40,022 nt of DNA from JANQRV01 sp964533785 (GCA_964533785.1 CAZHNG010000012.1:1-40022); one strand, 5' to 3'; counted from the stretch's first letter, positions 26,878 through 35,856 are shown. Numbers and translations are program-made. The notes: generated from the letters alone by a model not told the origin.

Positions 26878-26917
26878 ACCGGAAAGTTCAATTCCTAAAT
26901 CAGCGTTAAAATATGCT

Positions 26918-28441
26918 ATGAAGAATCTACTTTTGCTTTTGTTGTTAATATCCTTGTTGGAGACTTTTGTTGTGAATACCACTGCGCAGGTTGATGTCAG
27001 ATTAGAGGCTTTTCTAAAACAACGCCAAGAGTGGTTGCAAGTCGACAGTCAGTCGTATTTCGACCAGGCAGTACAACTAAATGCGGCGGAGCAGGCACTC
27101 AACCAGCAATTAGTGACCTTACAACGGGAAATGTTGCGAACTTATCAGGAAGATCATTTTTTTCCTCCCGCGCGTAATTTCTATCAATCGAAGGCACATA
27201 TTGAGCAAACCGTATTATTCAAGTTTTTGCGAAAAATGCCAAAAGGCGGTATCCTCCATTTGCATACACCCGCTATGGGAGATCCGGATTGGATACTGGG
27301 TAAAGCAATATCCTTACCGGAAATGCACGTCCGTTGGATCGCTTCATCAGATAAAGGGGAGAAAGGGGCATTTAGAGCATTTGTGCCGGGAAAGGCTCCT
27401 GAAGGATTTATACCAGTGAGGAAACTGGTATCCGAAAATCCCAATGCTTATGGTGAGCTAAGATCTTTGCTGGTTTTTGAGGAAGAAATGGACCGGGACT
27501 CGGTTGATATCTGGCAGGAATTTCAGACGATATTTACGCGCATCGACGGTTTTGTCAGTTACCGGCCTGTCTTTGCAGATTACGTAGTGAATGGTCTGGA
27601 ACTACTAATTGAAGACAATATCCAGCATGCAGAATTGCGGATGAGTTTTAAGTACGGGCTTTATGATCTGGAAGGTAGCCAATCGGAGGATATTGAAGCT
27701 TTTGTAGCCATTATGGAAGAGATAAAGGAGCGCATCCGGGAAATTGATCCGGCGTTCAGTATGAACATCATTCACGCGGGATTGCGCTTCAAGGATGCTG
27801 CGACCATTTGGGAGGAAATAAAAACAGCCTACAGCTACCGTAAAAGATATCCGCAATGGTTAAGAGGTTTTGACCTGGTTGCCGAAGAAGATGCCGGTAA
27901 TCCGACCCTTTATCACGCTCCTCAGTTTCTTCGGTTAGATTCTATGGAGCAAGCCGATGGGGTTGAATTTCCCTTGTATCTTCACGACGGTGAAAGCAAC
28001 TGGGCTTCAGTGGATAATTTGTATGATGCGGTATTGTTGGGCACCAAAAGAATCGGGCATGGATTTAATTTGTTCCGTTTCCCGCAATTACTGGAGAAAG
28101 TGAAAGAAAAGGACATCTGTCTGGAAATAAACCCTTTGAGTAATCAGATTCTGGGTTACATCCGCGATCTGCGTAATCATCCCGCCAGTACTTATTTGCG
28201 TAGAGGGATACACTGTACGATCAGTTCGGACGACCCGATGATATTTGATTATCATGGGTTGACTTATGATTACTGGGCGGTTTTTCTGGCCTGGGAACTT
28301 GATCTGGCCAGTCTCAAACAATTGAGTAAAAATGGTATTCTTTATTCCGCGATGACGGAGGAGGAGAAAAGAATAGCACTAACGGTTTGGGAAAGAAGAT
28401 GGCATACATTCGTGCAGGAAAGTTTGACAGTAGGATTTTAG
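26918..28441 (+). CDS. Secreted adenosine deaminase, ADA2/ADGF-like
   Basis: A 507-residue protein with a type I signal peptide (MKNLLLLLLLISLLETFVVN, cleavage after TTAQ). It would convert adenosine or deoxyadenosine to the inosine forms outside the cytoplasm. Metal and catalytic motifs of the amidohydrolase fold are visible: GILHLHT (His114, His116), HDGES (His356, Glu359), RIGHGFNL (His381), EINPLSNQ (403-410) and SSDDP (Asp438, Asp439). The usual HAGE motif reads HDGE here, with the key His and Glu kept. The extra roughly 90 residues before the HxH motif match the ADGF-type N-terminal extension. The NUP gene follows 30 bp downstream in the same direction, so they form an operon. Confidence 0.88.
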   Translation: MKNLLLLLLLISLLETFVVNTTAQVDVRLEAFLKQRQEWLQVDSQSYFDQAVQLNAAEQALNQQLVTLQREMLRTYQEDHFFPPARNFYQSKAHIEQTVLFKFLRKMPKGGILHLHTPAMGDPDWILGKAISLPEMHVRWIASSDKGEKGAFRAFVPGKAPEGFIPVRKLVSENPNAYGELRSLLVFEEEMDRDSVDIWQEFQTIFTRIDGFVSYRPVFADYVVNGLELLIEDNIQHAELRMSFKYGLYDLEGSQSEDIEAFVAIMEEIKERIREIDPAFSMNIIHAGLRFKDAATIWEEIKTAYSYRKRYPQWLRGFDLVAEEDAGNPTLYHAPQFLRLDSMEQADGVEFPLYLHDGESNWASVDNLYDAVLLGTKRIGHGFNLFRFPQLLEKVKEKDICLEINPLSNQILGYIRDLRNHPASTYLRRGIHCTISSDDPMIFDYHGLTYDYWAVFLAWELDLASLKQLSKNGILYSAMTEEEKRIALTVWERRWHTFVQESLTVGF

Positions 28442-28471
28442 ATCACCCATCATTCATTAAAACGAGTAAAT

Positions 28472-29542
28472 ATGCGAAACGCAATATTCTTTTTTATTCT
28501 ATTATTATCTTTTTCAGGATGTACCACTAAAAGTTCTTCCGAAGGTATAGATAAAATTCCCGTTAAAGTTGTAGTCGTTAATATGTTTGAGCGTGATAAA
28601 GACGAGGGCGATGTACCCGGCGAGTTTCAGTATTGGGTAGAGCGATTACCACTTGATGAGACCATATCATTTCCGCAGGGCTACCGGGATTTACGGTATA
28701 ACGCTGAATTAGGGGTATTGGGCATTGTTACCGGGGTAGGGAATACCAAAGCGGGAATATCCATAACGGCATTAGGTTTGGATCCAAGGTTCGATTTGAG
28801 TAAAGCCTATTGGTTAGTGGCGGGTATTAGCGGTATAGATCCCGAAGATGGTCCAACGGGCTCTGCTGCCTGGGCTGAATGGCTGGTGGACGGCGATCTG
28901 GCCCACGAAATTGATCCACGTGAAATACCAAAAGACTGGCCCACCGGATATATTCCATTGAGAATGTCGAAGCCATACGAAAAGCCGCTTCCCCTCAGCG
29001 GAAAAAGTGATATGGTGATCCGGCTTGACTCCCGCCTGGTAGACTGGGCTTTTCAATTAACTAAAGACTTGCAACTGCCAGATAATCAAACCATCCGGCA
29101 AATGCGTGCCCGTTATACGGATCATCCGGCTTCAGCAATGGAGCCTGTAGTGATGAAGGGCGATCAGTTAGCGGCCAGCACTTACTGGCACGGTGCTTTG
29201 CTAAACGACTGGGCGAACGATTGGGTCAGCTACTGGACCGAAGGACAGGGCAATTTTGTGACTTCAGCGATGGAAGAAATGGGAACATATCATGCCTTGG
29301 ACCGGCTGCATCAGATTGGTAAAGCTGATAAGAACCGCCTATTGGTATTGAGGACGGCTTCGAACTTTACTATGCAATGGCCGGAGGCTTCCGCCTACGA
29401 AAGCCTGGCCGGAGAGAAAATTTCCGGCAAAGGGTATTCTGCTTATATTCCTGCTCTGGAAGCCGCCTACCAGGTAGGGAGTACGGTGGTAAAAGAGATT
29501 GTGGGGAATTGGGAGGAATACGAGAATCAGATGCCTCAATAA
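28472..29542 (+). CDS. NUP-family ('purine nucleoside permease') lipoprotein
   Basis: A 356-residue protein starting MRNAIFFFILLLSFSGC, a lipoprotein signal with Cys17. Words such as VVVVNMFERDKDEGDVPGEF and YRDLRYNAELGVLGIVTGVG match the NUP family, named from a fungal nucleoside uptake protein. No membrane segment other than the signal is present, so it cannot itself be a channel. TGVGNTKAGISITAL (87-101) and AGISGIDPEDG (117-127) look like the phosphate/ribose-binding loops of nucleoside phosphorylase folds, and LRTASNFTMQWP near the C-terminus recalls their RxxSD motif with Asn in place of Asp. I infer a periplasm- or surface-exposed nucleoside binding or cleaving protein acting after the deaminase. 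Confidence 0.82.
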   Translation: MRNAIFFFILLLSFSGCTTKSSSEGIDKIPVKVVVVNMFERDKDEGDVPGEFQYWVERLPLDETISFPQGYRDLRYNAELGVLGIVTGVGNTKAGISITALGLDPRFDLSKAYWLVAGISGIDPEDGPTGSAAWAEWLVDGDLAHEIDPREIPKDWPTGYIPLRMSKPYEKPLPLSGKSDMVIRLDSRLVDWAFQLTKDLQLPDNQTIRQMRARYTDHPASAMEPVVMKGDQLAASTYWHGALLNDWANDWVSYWTEGQGNFVTSAMEEMGTYHALDRLHQIGKADKNRLLVLRTASNFTMQWPEASAYESLAGEKISGKGYSAYIPALEAAYQVGSTVVKEIVGNWEEYENQMPQ

Positions 29543-29700
29543 GGTTAAGAGGCTGTCTGGAATTTTTAATCACATTTATGAATGCTTAAATCTTAATTTT
29601 AATACTGAAGATGCTGTTTTATTCAATCAGTAGGAGCTATTTTGATCAAAAATGCCAGGCCAACCTTTGCTCATGGCATTCGTTCGGATTTTAATTTGCA

Positions 29701-30741
29701 TTACTCATCCCCTAACAAATAACTGTAGGGTTTGAGCTCCTGGGTTCGGTCAAATACTACTTTAGCGGCTCCCAGCATTGGAATAAATAATACCATACCC
29801 GATACGCCCCAGATCATTCCGCCAACGAACACGGCCAGAATAACCGCAAAAGGATTAAGGTCAATTTCCCTGCCCACGATATACGGCTTTATGATGTTAT
29901 TTTCCAGGAGCTGTATCCCCCATAATAATAACATGACTAAAATGGGATACCAAAGACTGTCTTTAGTAATGAAAGCAAAAAGAATGGAAACGGTAGAAGC
30001 GATAAAAACGCCGATAAAGGGGATAAGATTCAGTACTGCAACCAATACTGCGAAAAAAATGCCGTATTTAATCCCTAATGCATAAAAAACGATAGCTGCA
30101 AGGATAGCTACAATAAAAGTATCGATGATCATCCCCCGCAAGTATTTTTCTACTACCGCCGTCGCATCGTCAAACATTTTGAGTACCGAAGCAGAATCTT
30201 TACCGGTGTACAATCTTTCGATAAACTCATGCATGCGTTGCTGGTAAAATAGTATCAGAAAGATGAAAAGCGGAACAAGGCTGATCATTCCAATGGTACC
30301 CAAAGCATCAAGAAAAGTATTACTTAGGGTTCCAATGCTTTCCTGAAAGATATTAGATAGCCTGACCATCAATTCCGAAGGTTGCTCCTGATAAGGGATG
30401 CCCAGCTGCTGGTCGGCAAATTGACGGACTTCCGTAATGGCAGTGCCTAGTTTTTCGGTTAATCGCGGTAAATCATTAATCAGTGCAAAACTTTGTGATA
30501 GTAATAAATACAACACACTACCTATTACAACGATCAGTACAAGAATGCCGATACTGATGGCCAGCACTTTGTATTTTAAGTGTTTTTCCAGCCATTTGGT
30601 CATGGGAAGAATGATCAGTGCTAAAAGTAAGGACCAAACGAGGGTTACCAAAATCGTTCTCGCTACGATCATACCCCATATGATCAAGGCTATACTGGCG
30701 AAAATGAAAAAAAATCTGGCAATTGCTGAAGATTCTTTCAT
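29701..30741 (-). CDS. AI-2E family (PerM-like) membrane protein
   Basis: A 346-residue protein with about eight hydrophobic segments: pairs near 10-30 and 32-50, one at 60-82, then a soluble helical part (about 90-150, LPRLTEKLGTAITEVRQFAD), followed by segments from 155 to 335. LNLIPFIGVFIASTVSILFA (near 240-259) and the late GGMIWGVSGMVLFIPMLGA are family signatures. Members are called AI-2 exporters or Na+/H+ antiporters in different species, so no substrate is assigned. It is convergent with the NUP gene and divergent from glucokinase; no operon partner is apparent. Confidence 0.88.
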   Translation of the reverse strand: MKESSAIARFFFIFASIALIIWGMIVARTILVTLVWSLLLALIILPMTKWLEKHLKYKVLAISIGILVLIVVIGSVLYLLLSQSFALINDLPRLTEKLGTAITEVRQFADQQLGIPYQEQPSELMVRLSNIFQESIGTLSNTFLDALGTIGMISLVPLFIFLILFYQQRMHEFIERLYTGKDSASVLKMFDDATAVVEKYLRGMIIDTFIVAILAAIVFYALGIKYGIFFAVLVAVLNLIPFIGVFIASTVSILFAFITKDSLWYPILVMLLLWGIQLLENNIIKPYIVGREIDLNPFAVILAVFVGGMIWGVSGMVLFIPMLGAAKVVFDRTQELKPYSYLLGDE

Positions 30742-30882
30742 AGAATGTTTTGTGTGCTTCCTTAAGATAATATTTTTATGTTACCTATGACAATTATCAT
30801 TGGAAGTAAGTGATATTTGTCTAAATTCACGAACAAAAAAATAGAAACCTTAGCAAAACAGCACCAATTTTAAAAAATTATT

Positions 30883-31905
30883 ATGATTCCGATAGCTTTA
30901 CCGGGGTTAAGCAACCACATTTCTAATAATAATAGTGTAGTAGCGGCAGATATAGGGGGAACAAAAACTTATTTGGCAAGATACGAATTTAAGAACGGTG
31001 AATATGATCTAGTGAAAATCGCACATTATGGTTCCAGGGAATATCAAGGGGTGGAGGAAATGCTTACCGAATTTCAGGATGAAGATCCTCTGCCAGACAC
31101 CATTTCAATGGGTATTGCCGGTCCTGTCATCGATCAAACCGTACATTTGACCAACCTGGGGTGGACAATCAATTGTGTGGACTTAGAACAAAAGTTGGGA
31201 ACTGCAACCGTTTTGATGCTCAATGACCTGGAAGCCACCGCTTATGGATTAGCTGCTTTAAAGGAAGACGAATTTCATCCTGTTTTTCCCGGAGGTTCTG
31301 AAGAAACCGGCAATGCTGCGATCCTGGCTCCCGGTACAGGATTGGGAGAAGCAGGCCTTTATTGGGATGGGGAGTATTTACATCCTTTTGCGACAGAAGG
31401 TGGTCATGTAGATTTTAGCCCTCGTTCTGAATTGGATATTGATTTTTTAAAGTACCTTCAAGGGAAATATGGGCACGTAAGTTGGGAAAGGATTCTTTCA
31501 GGTCCGGGCTTATTTAACATATATCAGTTCTTAAAAGAGGTTAAAAAAAGGGGAGTTCCCGCAGCAGTGGATGAAAGAATTGAGCAGGGAGATGCTCCGG
31601 GCATCATCAGCGAAGAATCCGCTAATGGCTGTGAAATATGTCGCGAAACCATCGATCTTTTTACTAAATATCTGGCAGTTGAATCTGCAAGCCTGGCTCT
31701 CAAATACAAGGCTACCGGCGGTATATTTATTGGAGGAGGCATACTACCAAAGCTGTTGGATCAATTTGATAAAGAAAAATTCATTGATCATTTTTTGCAG
31801 GTAGGACGCTTGAGAACGCTGTTGGAAAATGTTCCAATTAAAGTGATCCTCAATGACCGAACTGCTCTATTAGGAGCGGCCTATTACGGTGCTTATCACC
31901 AATAA
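30883..31905 (+). CDS. glk: Glucokinase
   Basis: A 340-residue ATP-dependent glucokinase of the bacterial Glk family, phosphorylating glucose to glucose 6-phosphate in the cytoplasm. Motifs: ADIGGTKT (22-29, phosphate-1), NDLEA with Asp115 as the likely catalytic base, APGTGLGEA (149-157, adenosine/phosphate binding) and TEGGHVDF (171-178, with Glu172 and His175 contacting the sugar). A Gly-rich GGIFIGGG near the C-terminus completes the fold. It lacks the CxCGxxGC zinc motif of ROK kinases. The length is near the 320-residue family norm, with a short N-terminal extension. PEP carboxykinase follows 75 bp downstream on the same strand. Confidence 0.92.
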   Translation: MIPIALPGLSNHISNNNSVVAADIGGTKTYLARYEFKNGEYDLVKIAHYGSREYQGVEEMLTEFQDEDPLPDTISMGIAGPVIDQTVHLTNLGWTINCVDLEQKLGTATVLMLNDLEATAYGLAALKEDEFHPVFPGGSEETGNAAILAPGTGLGEAGLYWDGEYLHPFATEGGHVDFSPRSELDIDFLKYLQGKYGHVSWERILSGPGLFNIYQFLKEVKKRGVPAAVDERIEQGDAPGIISEESANGCEICRETIDLFTKYLAVESASLALKYKATGGIFIGGGILPKLLDQFDKEKFIDHFLQVGRLRTLLENVPIKVILNDRTALLGAAYYGAYHQ

Positions 31906-31910
31906 ACCAA

Positions 31911-31954
31911 CTCTCTGACACACGCAATCCGTCCTACACAACCCGTTAAACTCG
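31911..31954. repeat. CTCG/CCCG-word stretch between glk and pckA
   Basis: CAACTCTC near 31909 and CAACCCGTTAAACTCG at 31939-31954 repeat the vocabulary of the array at 5989-6085. As there, the stretch begins at the upstream stop codon. Confidence 0.4.
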
Positions 31955-31980
31955 AATTTTTTAACCATAAATCAGCTTAA

Positions 31981-33561
31981 ATGAGTTCTTTTAATTTAAA
32001 ACAATACGACATTCACACGGAAGAAATATGGCGTAACTCCAGCGTACCCCAATTATACGAAGCCGCTTTGAAATATGAAAAGGGCTCTGCCATATCTGAT
32101 GTTGGTGCCTTACTGGTATATTCAGGAGTGAAAACTGGTCGTAGTCCCAAAGATAAGCGTATCGTCAAAAATCCGGGGTCGGAAAATAATATCGACTGGG
32201 GAGAGATCAATATGCCTATCGATGAAAATGTATTTATGATCAATCGGGAAAGAGCACTCGATTATTTAAATACGAGGGATAGAGTTTTTGTTGTCGATGC
32301 ATTTGCCGGATGGGACGAACGTTATCGGCTGAAAATCAGAATTATTTGTACCCGGGCATACCATGCGCTTTTCATGCAAAATATGCTGATTATGCCGACT
32401 AAGGAAGAATTAGCACATTTTGGCGAACCGGATTTTGTTGTCTTCAATGGCGGTACTTTCCCCGCAAACCGGTATACTTCACAAATGACTTCCAGAACTA
32501 GTGTTGATGTAAGCCTGGAAAGACATGAAATGGTGATTCTTGGAACAGAATACGCCGGTGAAATGAAAAAAGGGGTGTTCTCCGTAATGAATTACTTGAT
32601 GCCTTTGAAGAATGTCCTACCGATGCACTGTTCTGCTAATATCGGTGAGAAAGGGGACGTTTCTATATTTTTTGGCTTATCCGGTACAGGAAAAACTACG
32701 CTTAGTGCTGATCCTAACAGGAGGTTGATCGGTGATGATGAGCACTGCTGGACTGAAGAGGGAATATTCAATATTGAGGGTGGGTGCTATGCTAAGGCCA
32801 TTAATTTAAGTGAAGAAAAAGAACCGGAAATTTACCGGGCCATACGTTTTGGTACGGTGCTGGAGAACGTAGTCTACGATAAAGAAACCAGAGAGGTAGA
32901 TTACGATAATGTATCCATTACCCAAAATACAAGGGCTTCTTATCCGATCAAGTTTATTGATAATGCGCAAATCCCTTGTTTTGGGGATATTCCGAGCAAT
33001 ATTATTTTCCTCACTTGTGATGCTTTCGGGGTGTTGCCTCCCGTTAGTAAATTGACGCCGGAGCAAGCTAGTTACCACTTTATTTCCGGTTATACGGCTA
33101 AGGTCGCCGGTACGGAAGTGGGCATAAAAGACCCGGAGGCCACCTTTTCCGCTTGTTTTGGAGCTGCCTTCATGATGTGGCATCCTAACCGTTATGCAGA
33201 AATGCTTGCTGAAAAAATGAAAGAGCATAAGGTGAATGCCTGGTTAGTCAATACCGGATGGACGGGTGGGCCTTATGGCGTTGGATCGAGGATAAAACTC
33301 AGGTACACCCGGGCAATGATCGATGTGATCCACAACAATGCCTTTGATAATGCATCCTTTGAGCTAGAACCCAATTTTGGACTTCAAATCCCAACCACTT
33401 GTCCTGATGTTCCAAGCTCGCTGTTGATCCCTAGAAATACTTGGGAGGATGCTACTGCCTACGACGAAACGATGCAAAAACTAGTGGGGCTATTTAAGGA
33501 AAACTTCCGTCAATTTGAAGCAGGAGTTAATCCGGAAATTATTGCTGCGGGACCAAAGTAG
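31981..33561 (+). CDS. pckA: Phosphoenolpyruvate carboxykinase (ATP)
   Basis: A 526-residue enzyme converting oxaloacetate and ATP to phosphoenolpyruvate and CO2, the entry step of gluconeogenesis. The signature GLSGTGKTTLS (232-242, kinase-1 loop), GDDEHCW (251-257, metal-binding kinase-2), the oxaloacetate-binding Arg in SGVKTGRSPKDKR (48-60), and FPANRYTSQ (160-168) are intact. CSANIGEKGDVSIFFGLS places the P-loop in the usual context. Length equals the ATP-type family norm. It follows glucokinase and is probably co-transcribed, or at least uses the 75-bp gap as promoter. Two strong hairpins lie downstream, the second a 44-bp palindrome, so the unit ends here. Confidence 0.96.
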   Translation: MSSFNLKQYDIHTEEIWRNSSVPQLYEAALKYEKGSAISDVGALLVYSGVKTGRSPKDKRIVKNPGSENNIDWGEINMPIDENVFMINRERALDYLNTRDRVFVVDAFAGWDERYRLKIRIICTRAYHALFMQNMLIMPTKEELAHFGEPDFVVFNGGTFPANRYTSQMTSRTSVDVSLERHEMVILGTEYAGEMKKGVFSVMNYLMPLKNVLPMHCSANIGEKGDVSIFFGLSGTGKTTLSADPNRRLIGDDEHCWTEEGIFNIEGGCYAKAINLSEEKEPEIYRAIRFGTVLENVVYDKETREVDYDNVSITQNTRASYPIKFIDNAQIPCFGDIPSNIIFLTCDAFGVLPPVSKLTPEQASYHFISGYTAKVAGTEVGIKDPEATFSACFGAAFMMWHPNRYAEMLAEKMKEHKVNAWLVNTGWTGGPYGVGSRIKLRYTRAMIDVIHNNAFDNASFELEPNFGLQIPTTCPDVPSSLLIPRNTWEDATAYDETMQKLVGLFKENFRQFEAGVNPEIIAAGPK

Positions 33562-33611
33562 GGGGTAAGGTTAAAGCGTACTTTAAGAAAGTGATCTAAC
33601 CTCGGTGTTGG

Positions 33612-33650
33612 AAAAACAAAACCCTGTTTCAGGGCAGTGCCTTTGTTTTT
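33612..33650 (+). terminator. Terminator candidate after pckA
   Basis: AAAAACAAA (33612-33620) pairs with TTTGTTTTT (33642-33650), and inside it CCCTG (33622-33626) pairs with CAGGG (33630-33634). The T-rich right arm would serve as the U-tract. Confidence 0.6.
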
Positions 33651-33680
33651 CGAAATGTTCACTTTTGTCGGGCCGTTTTT

Positions 33681-33724
33681 AAAAAATCAGCGACGCTGCT
33701 ACGTAGCAACGTCGCTGATTTTTT
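33681..33724. terminator. 44-bp palindromic bidirectional terminator
   Basis: AAAAAATCAGCGACG (33681-33695) is exactly complementary to CGTCGCTGATTTTTT (33710-33724). The interior TGCTACGTAGCA (33697-33708) is itself a palindrome. T6 on one strand and A6 on the other provide U-tracts both ways, between convergent pckA and the L,D-transpeptidase gene. Confidence 0.9.
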
Positions 33725-33749
33725 AATGCCTGACTCCCGGTACTATTCC

Positions 33750-34721
33750 CTACAAATAACCACAAACACATTGACATTGATTTTGGATACCGGCGACAGA
33801 GGTAGTATCCTTTGGAACGGGTCTTTTGAGTTTTTCCGGAGGGTAAATATCAGGAAAGACTAGGGTGTCTCCTTCTTCATTCACTACTTTCAGGTCGTAT
33901 CTAATAACGACTTTAGTGCCTACCGGAGCGTGGTAGTAGAGTCGCCACATATCCCTTTCCGTAGTACCAATGCAGCCATTGGAGTAGGCTTTTCCCAAAG
34001 TTTCGGGATTGGTAGTAGGGTGGATAAGCTGACCATATTTGATGCCGTTGACCTCTGGTTCCAGCCAGGGAATACGCGGTAGTTTTGTTGTTTTTAGATC
34101 ATCCCTTTTGGTTTCTTTATAAGGCAGGTTGTTTACCGGATTGATATAAACCGGATTTTTATCAATTCTTATGATGGTGCCTTCACCGGCGTGCGTGCGC
34201 AGGTCTACATTACGGCCGGCCATGGCCAGGTATTTGATCTCATTACGCCCAACCCTTACGGGAAAGGAATGAATGACGGAGTCATTTTCTATGATGCGCA
34301 TGGTAAATGTAGGAATATTCAAGTCAATTACCGTATTTTCCAAATTATGGTGAATGCGTTGGACATCCTTTTCCGTTGGCAGTTCAATGGGGGTATTTTT
34401 AGGAATGACTACCATCTTTTTTTGGTCTTCGACGAAATTGCCCCGCTCCATTTGATAATAATAGTCCGTATGCTCCAGCGAATCGATGATCCATTGGTTA
34501 TGGTGAACGATAGCGTATTCATCGATGGAATAGGGGAGAAGGGAGTCGTATTTCGCTACAAGGGAATCCATGAATTCAAAGTAATTGGCTACTCTTATAG
34601 CATAGCTCGTAATATGGGAAGGCCAATTCTTTGTTACGGTTTCAGGAGGAGTAACGGTAGGAGTTTGTTGACAACTTAATACGATAAAAACAAGCCCCAA
34701 ACCATTTTTTAATAGCCTCAT
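33750..34721 (-). CDS. L,D-transpeptidase (YkuD)-like lipoprotein
   Basis: A 323-residue protein starting MRLLKNGLGLVFIVLSC, a lipoprotein signal with Cys17. The YkuD domain spans about 130-275, with His234 in QLIHPTTNPE and the catalytic Cys250 in YSNGCIGTTERDM, corresponding to the usual HGT...SHGCIRM. It would cross-link peptidoglycan or attach proteins to it from the periplasm. SNGC replaces the common SHGC, and G/T replace R/M after it, but the nucleophile is kept. The ATG at 34721 overlaps the stop of the preceding kinase gene (ATGA), which decides it over a start ten codons upstream. The C-terminus carries a Cys cluster (NQCQCVCGYL) of unknown meaning. Confidence 0.88.
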   Translation of the reverse strand: MRLLKNGLGLVFIVLSCQQTPTVTPPETVTKNWPSHITSYAIRVANYFEFMDSLVAKYDSLLPYSIDEYAIVHHNQWIIDSLEHTDYYYQMERGNFVEDQKKMVVIPKNTPIELPTEKDVQRIHHNLENTVIDLNIPTFTMRIIENDSVIHSFPVRVGRNEIKYLAMAGRNVDLRTHAGEGTIIRIDKNPVYINPVNNLPYKETKRDDLKTTKLPRIPWLEPEVNGIKYGQLIHPTTNPETLGKAYSNGCIGTTERDMWRLYYHAPVGTKVVIRYDLKVVNEEGDTLVFPDIYPPEKLKRPVPKDTTSVAGIQNQCQCVCGYL

Positions 34722-35731
34722 AAAGATTCGCGATTTAATTCTGACATACATTTTTGGAAAAGACTATAATAAGTATTAAGCTGGTTGAGTAGTTTTGTTT
34801 TGTTTTGTTCGTTTTGGGGTTGCAGCAATTTCAAAATGGTTACTTTTAGTTTTACATTTGCCCGGTAAAATTTATAGTATTCGAAGATGGCGCGGTCTTC
34901 CGGTTCCGGCATACAGGGGTACTGCAACAAATAGTGATGCAAAAAATGGCTGGCGAGATCTTCCCGCTGGTAAGATTCCAGGTCTAAACAAAAGAAGGCA
35001 ATTTCATCAAGAACATCCACTTCGCGCAGATGATCACTGAAATCTATACAATCGAAAATAATAGGTTCATCTTCCAGGAAGATATTACCGGTATGAAGGT
35101 CACCGTGACCGTCGACGGTAAAACCATTTGCTCTTCTTTCTTCAAAACGCTTGTGGTGTTTATCCAGGAAATCACGGGCAAAATGAATGGCTTCTTCAAC
35201 CGTTGCACCTGCTTCCAGCCCTAAGAAGGATTCGATCGCTTTACGGTGTTGCCCGATATCGGCGAAGTCTTCCAGAATGGCTTCCAGGTCAATGGGGCCT
35301 TCGATGGAATCGGTAAAGGCGTGAAAGGTTGCCAATTGACTGGCTAATTGTTCCATGTGTGTTTTGGTCACCTCGTTACGCATCAGCATGCTGTCCATTT
35401 CATGGGAACTATCTACCCTCCTCATTTTTACGGCATAGCCGATAATATTGTCCTCACAATCTTCAAGCGTTACGTGTTCTTTAGTTTGGCAGACGGGGAC
35501 TACTGCCAAGTACAGATTGGGCGCCAATCGCCGGTTCAATTCCAGCTCCCGTTCACAATAATACTTGCGCTTTTCGAGGGTGGAAAAATCTACAAATGAA
35601 AATTTGATATCTTTTTTCATTTTGTAGGCATACTGTCGGGTGAAGAAAACCCATGAAATGTGCGTCTCTACTACTGAAGGACTTTCGTAATTGTTGTTCT
35701 GTAGTAGCTGGTCGATCTGTTGTTTGTTCAT
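34718..35731 (-). CDS. APH/choline-kinase-fold phosphotransferase (COG2187-like)
   Basis: A 337-residue kinase-fold protein. The Brenner motif VDGHGDLHTGNIF carries catalytic Asp211 and Asn216, and PIIFDCIDF supplies the metal-binding Asp227/Asp230. YKMKKDI near residue 36-42 gives the ATP-lysine region. In many bacteria this domain is fused to an AAA kinase in one chain of about 500 residues (COG2187 plus COG0645); here the AAA kinase is the separate gene immediately upstream, 125 bp away. The physiological substrate of that family is unknown, so an antibiotic-resistance role should not be assumed. It overlaps the L,D-transpeptidase gene by four bases. Confidence 0.82.
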   Translation of the reverse strand: MNKQQIDQLLQNNNYESPSVVETHISWVFFTRQYAYKMKKDIKFSFVDFSTLEKRKYYCERELELNRRLAPNLYLAVVPVCQTKEHVTLEDCEDNIIGYAVKMRRVDSSHEMDSMLMRNEVTKTHMEQLASQLATFHAFTDSIEGPIDLEAILEDFADIGQHRKAIESFLGLEAGATVEEAIHFARDFLDKHHKRFEERRANGFTVDGHGDLHTGNIFLEDEPIIFDCIDFSDHLREVDVLDEIAFFCLDLESYQREDLASHFLHHYLLQYPCMPEPEDRAIFEYYKFYRANVKLKVTILKLLQPQNEQNKTKLLNQLNTYYSLFQKCMSELNRESL

Positions 35732-35813
35732 AAAATATTCAATCTATACTTTACTCGGCATAAATTACCGATTTTTCATTCGGAATTTGCAGTGTAAAGT
35801 GTATGCGCGCAAC

Positions 35814-35850
35814 GGGATAAATTATTTTTTAATTTTCGGGAATTTATCCC
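35814..35850 (-). other. 10-bp inverted repeat between the two kinase genes
   Basis: GGGATAAATT (35814-35823) is complementary to AATTTATCCC (35841-35850) with a 17-base AT-rich loop. It sits directly after the stop of the AAA kinase and could attenuate read-through into the next gene. There is no U-tract. Confidence 0.4.
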
Positions 35851-35856
35851 CTTTGG

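Noticed and set aside
34718..35731. Aminoglycoside resistance gene
   Set aside because: The APH fold is shared by many kinases; the sequence is closer to the chromosomal COG2187 type and its neighbours are envelope genes.
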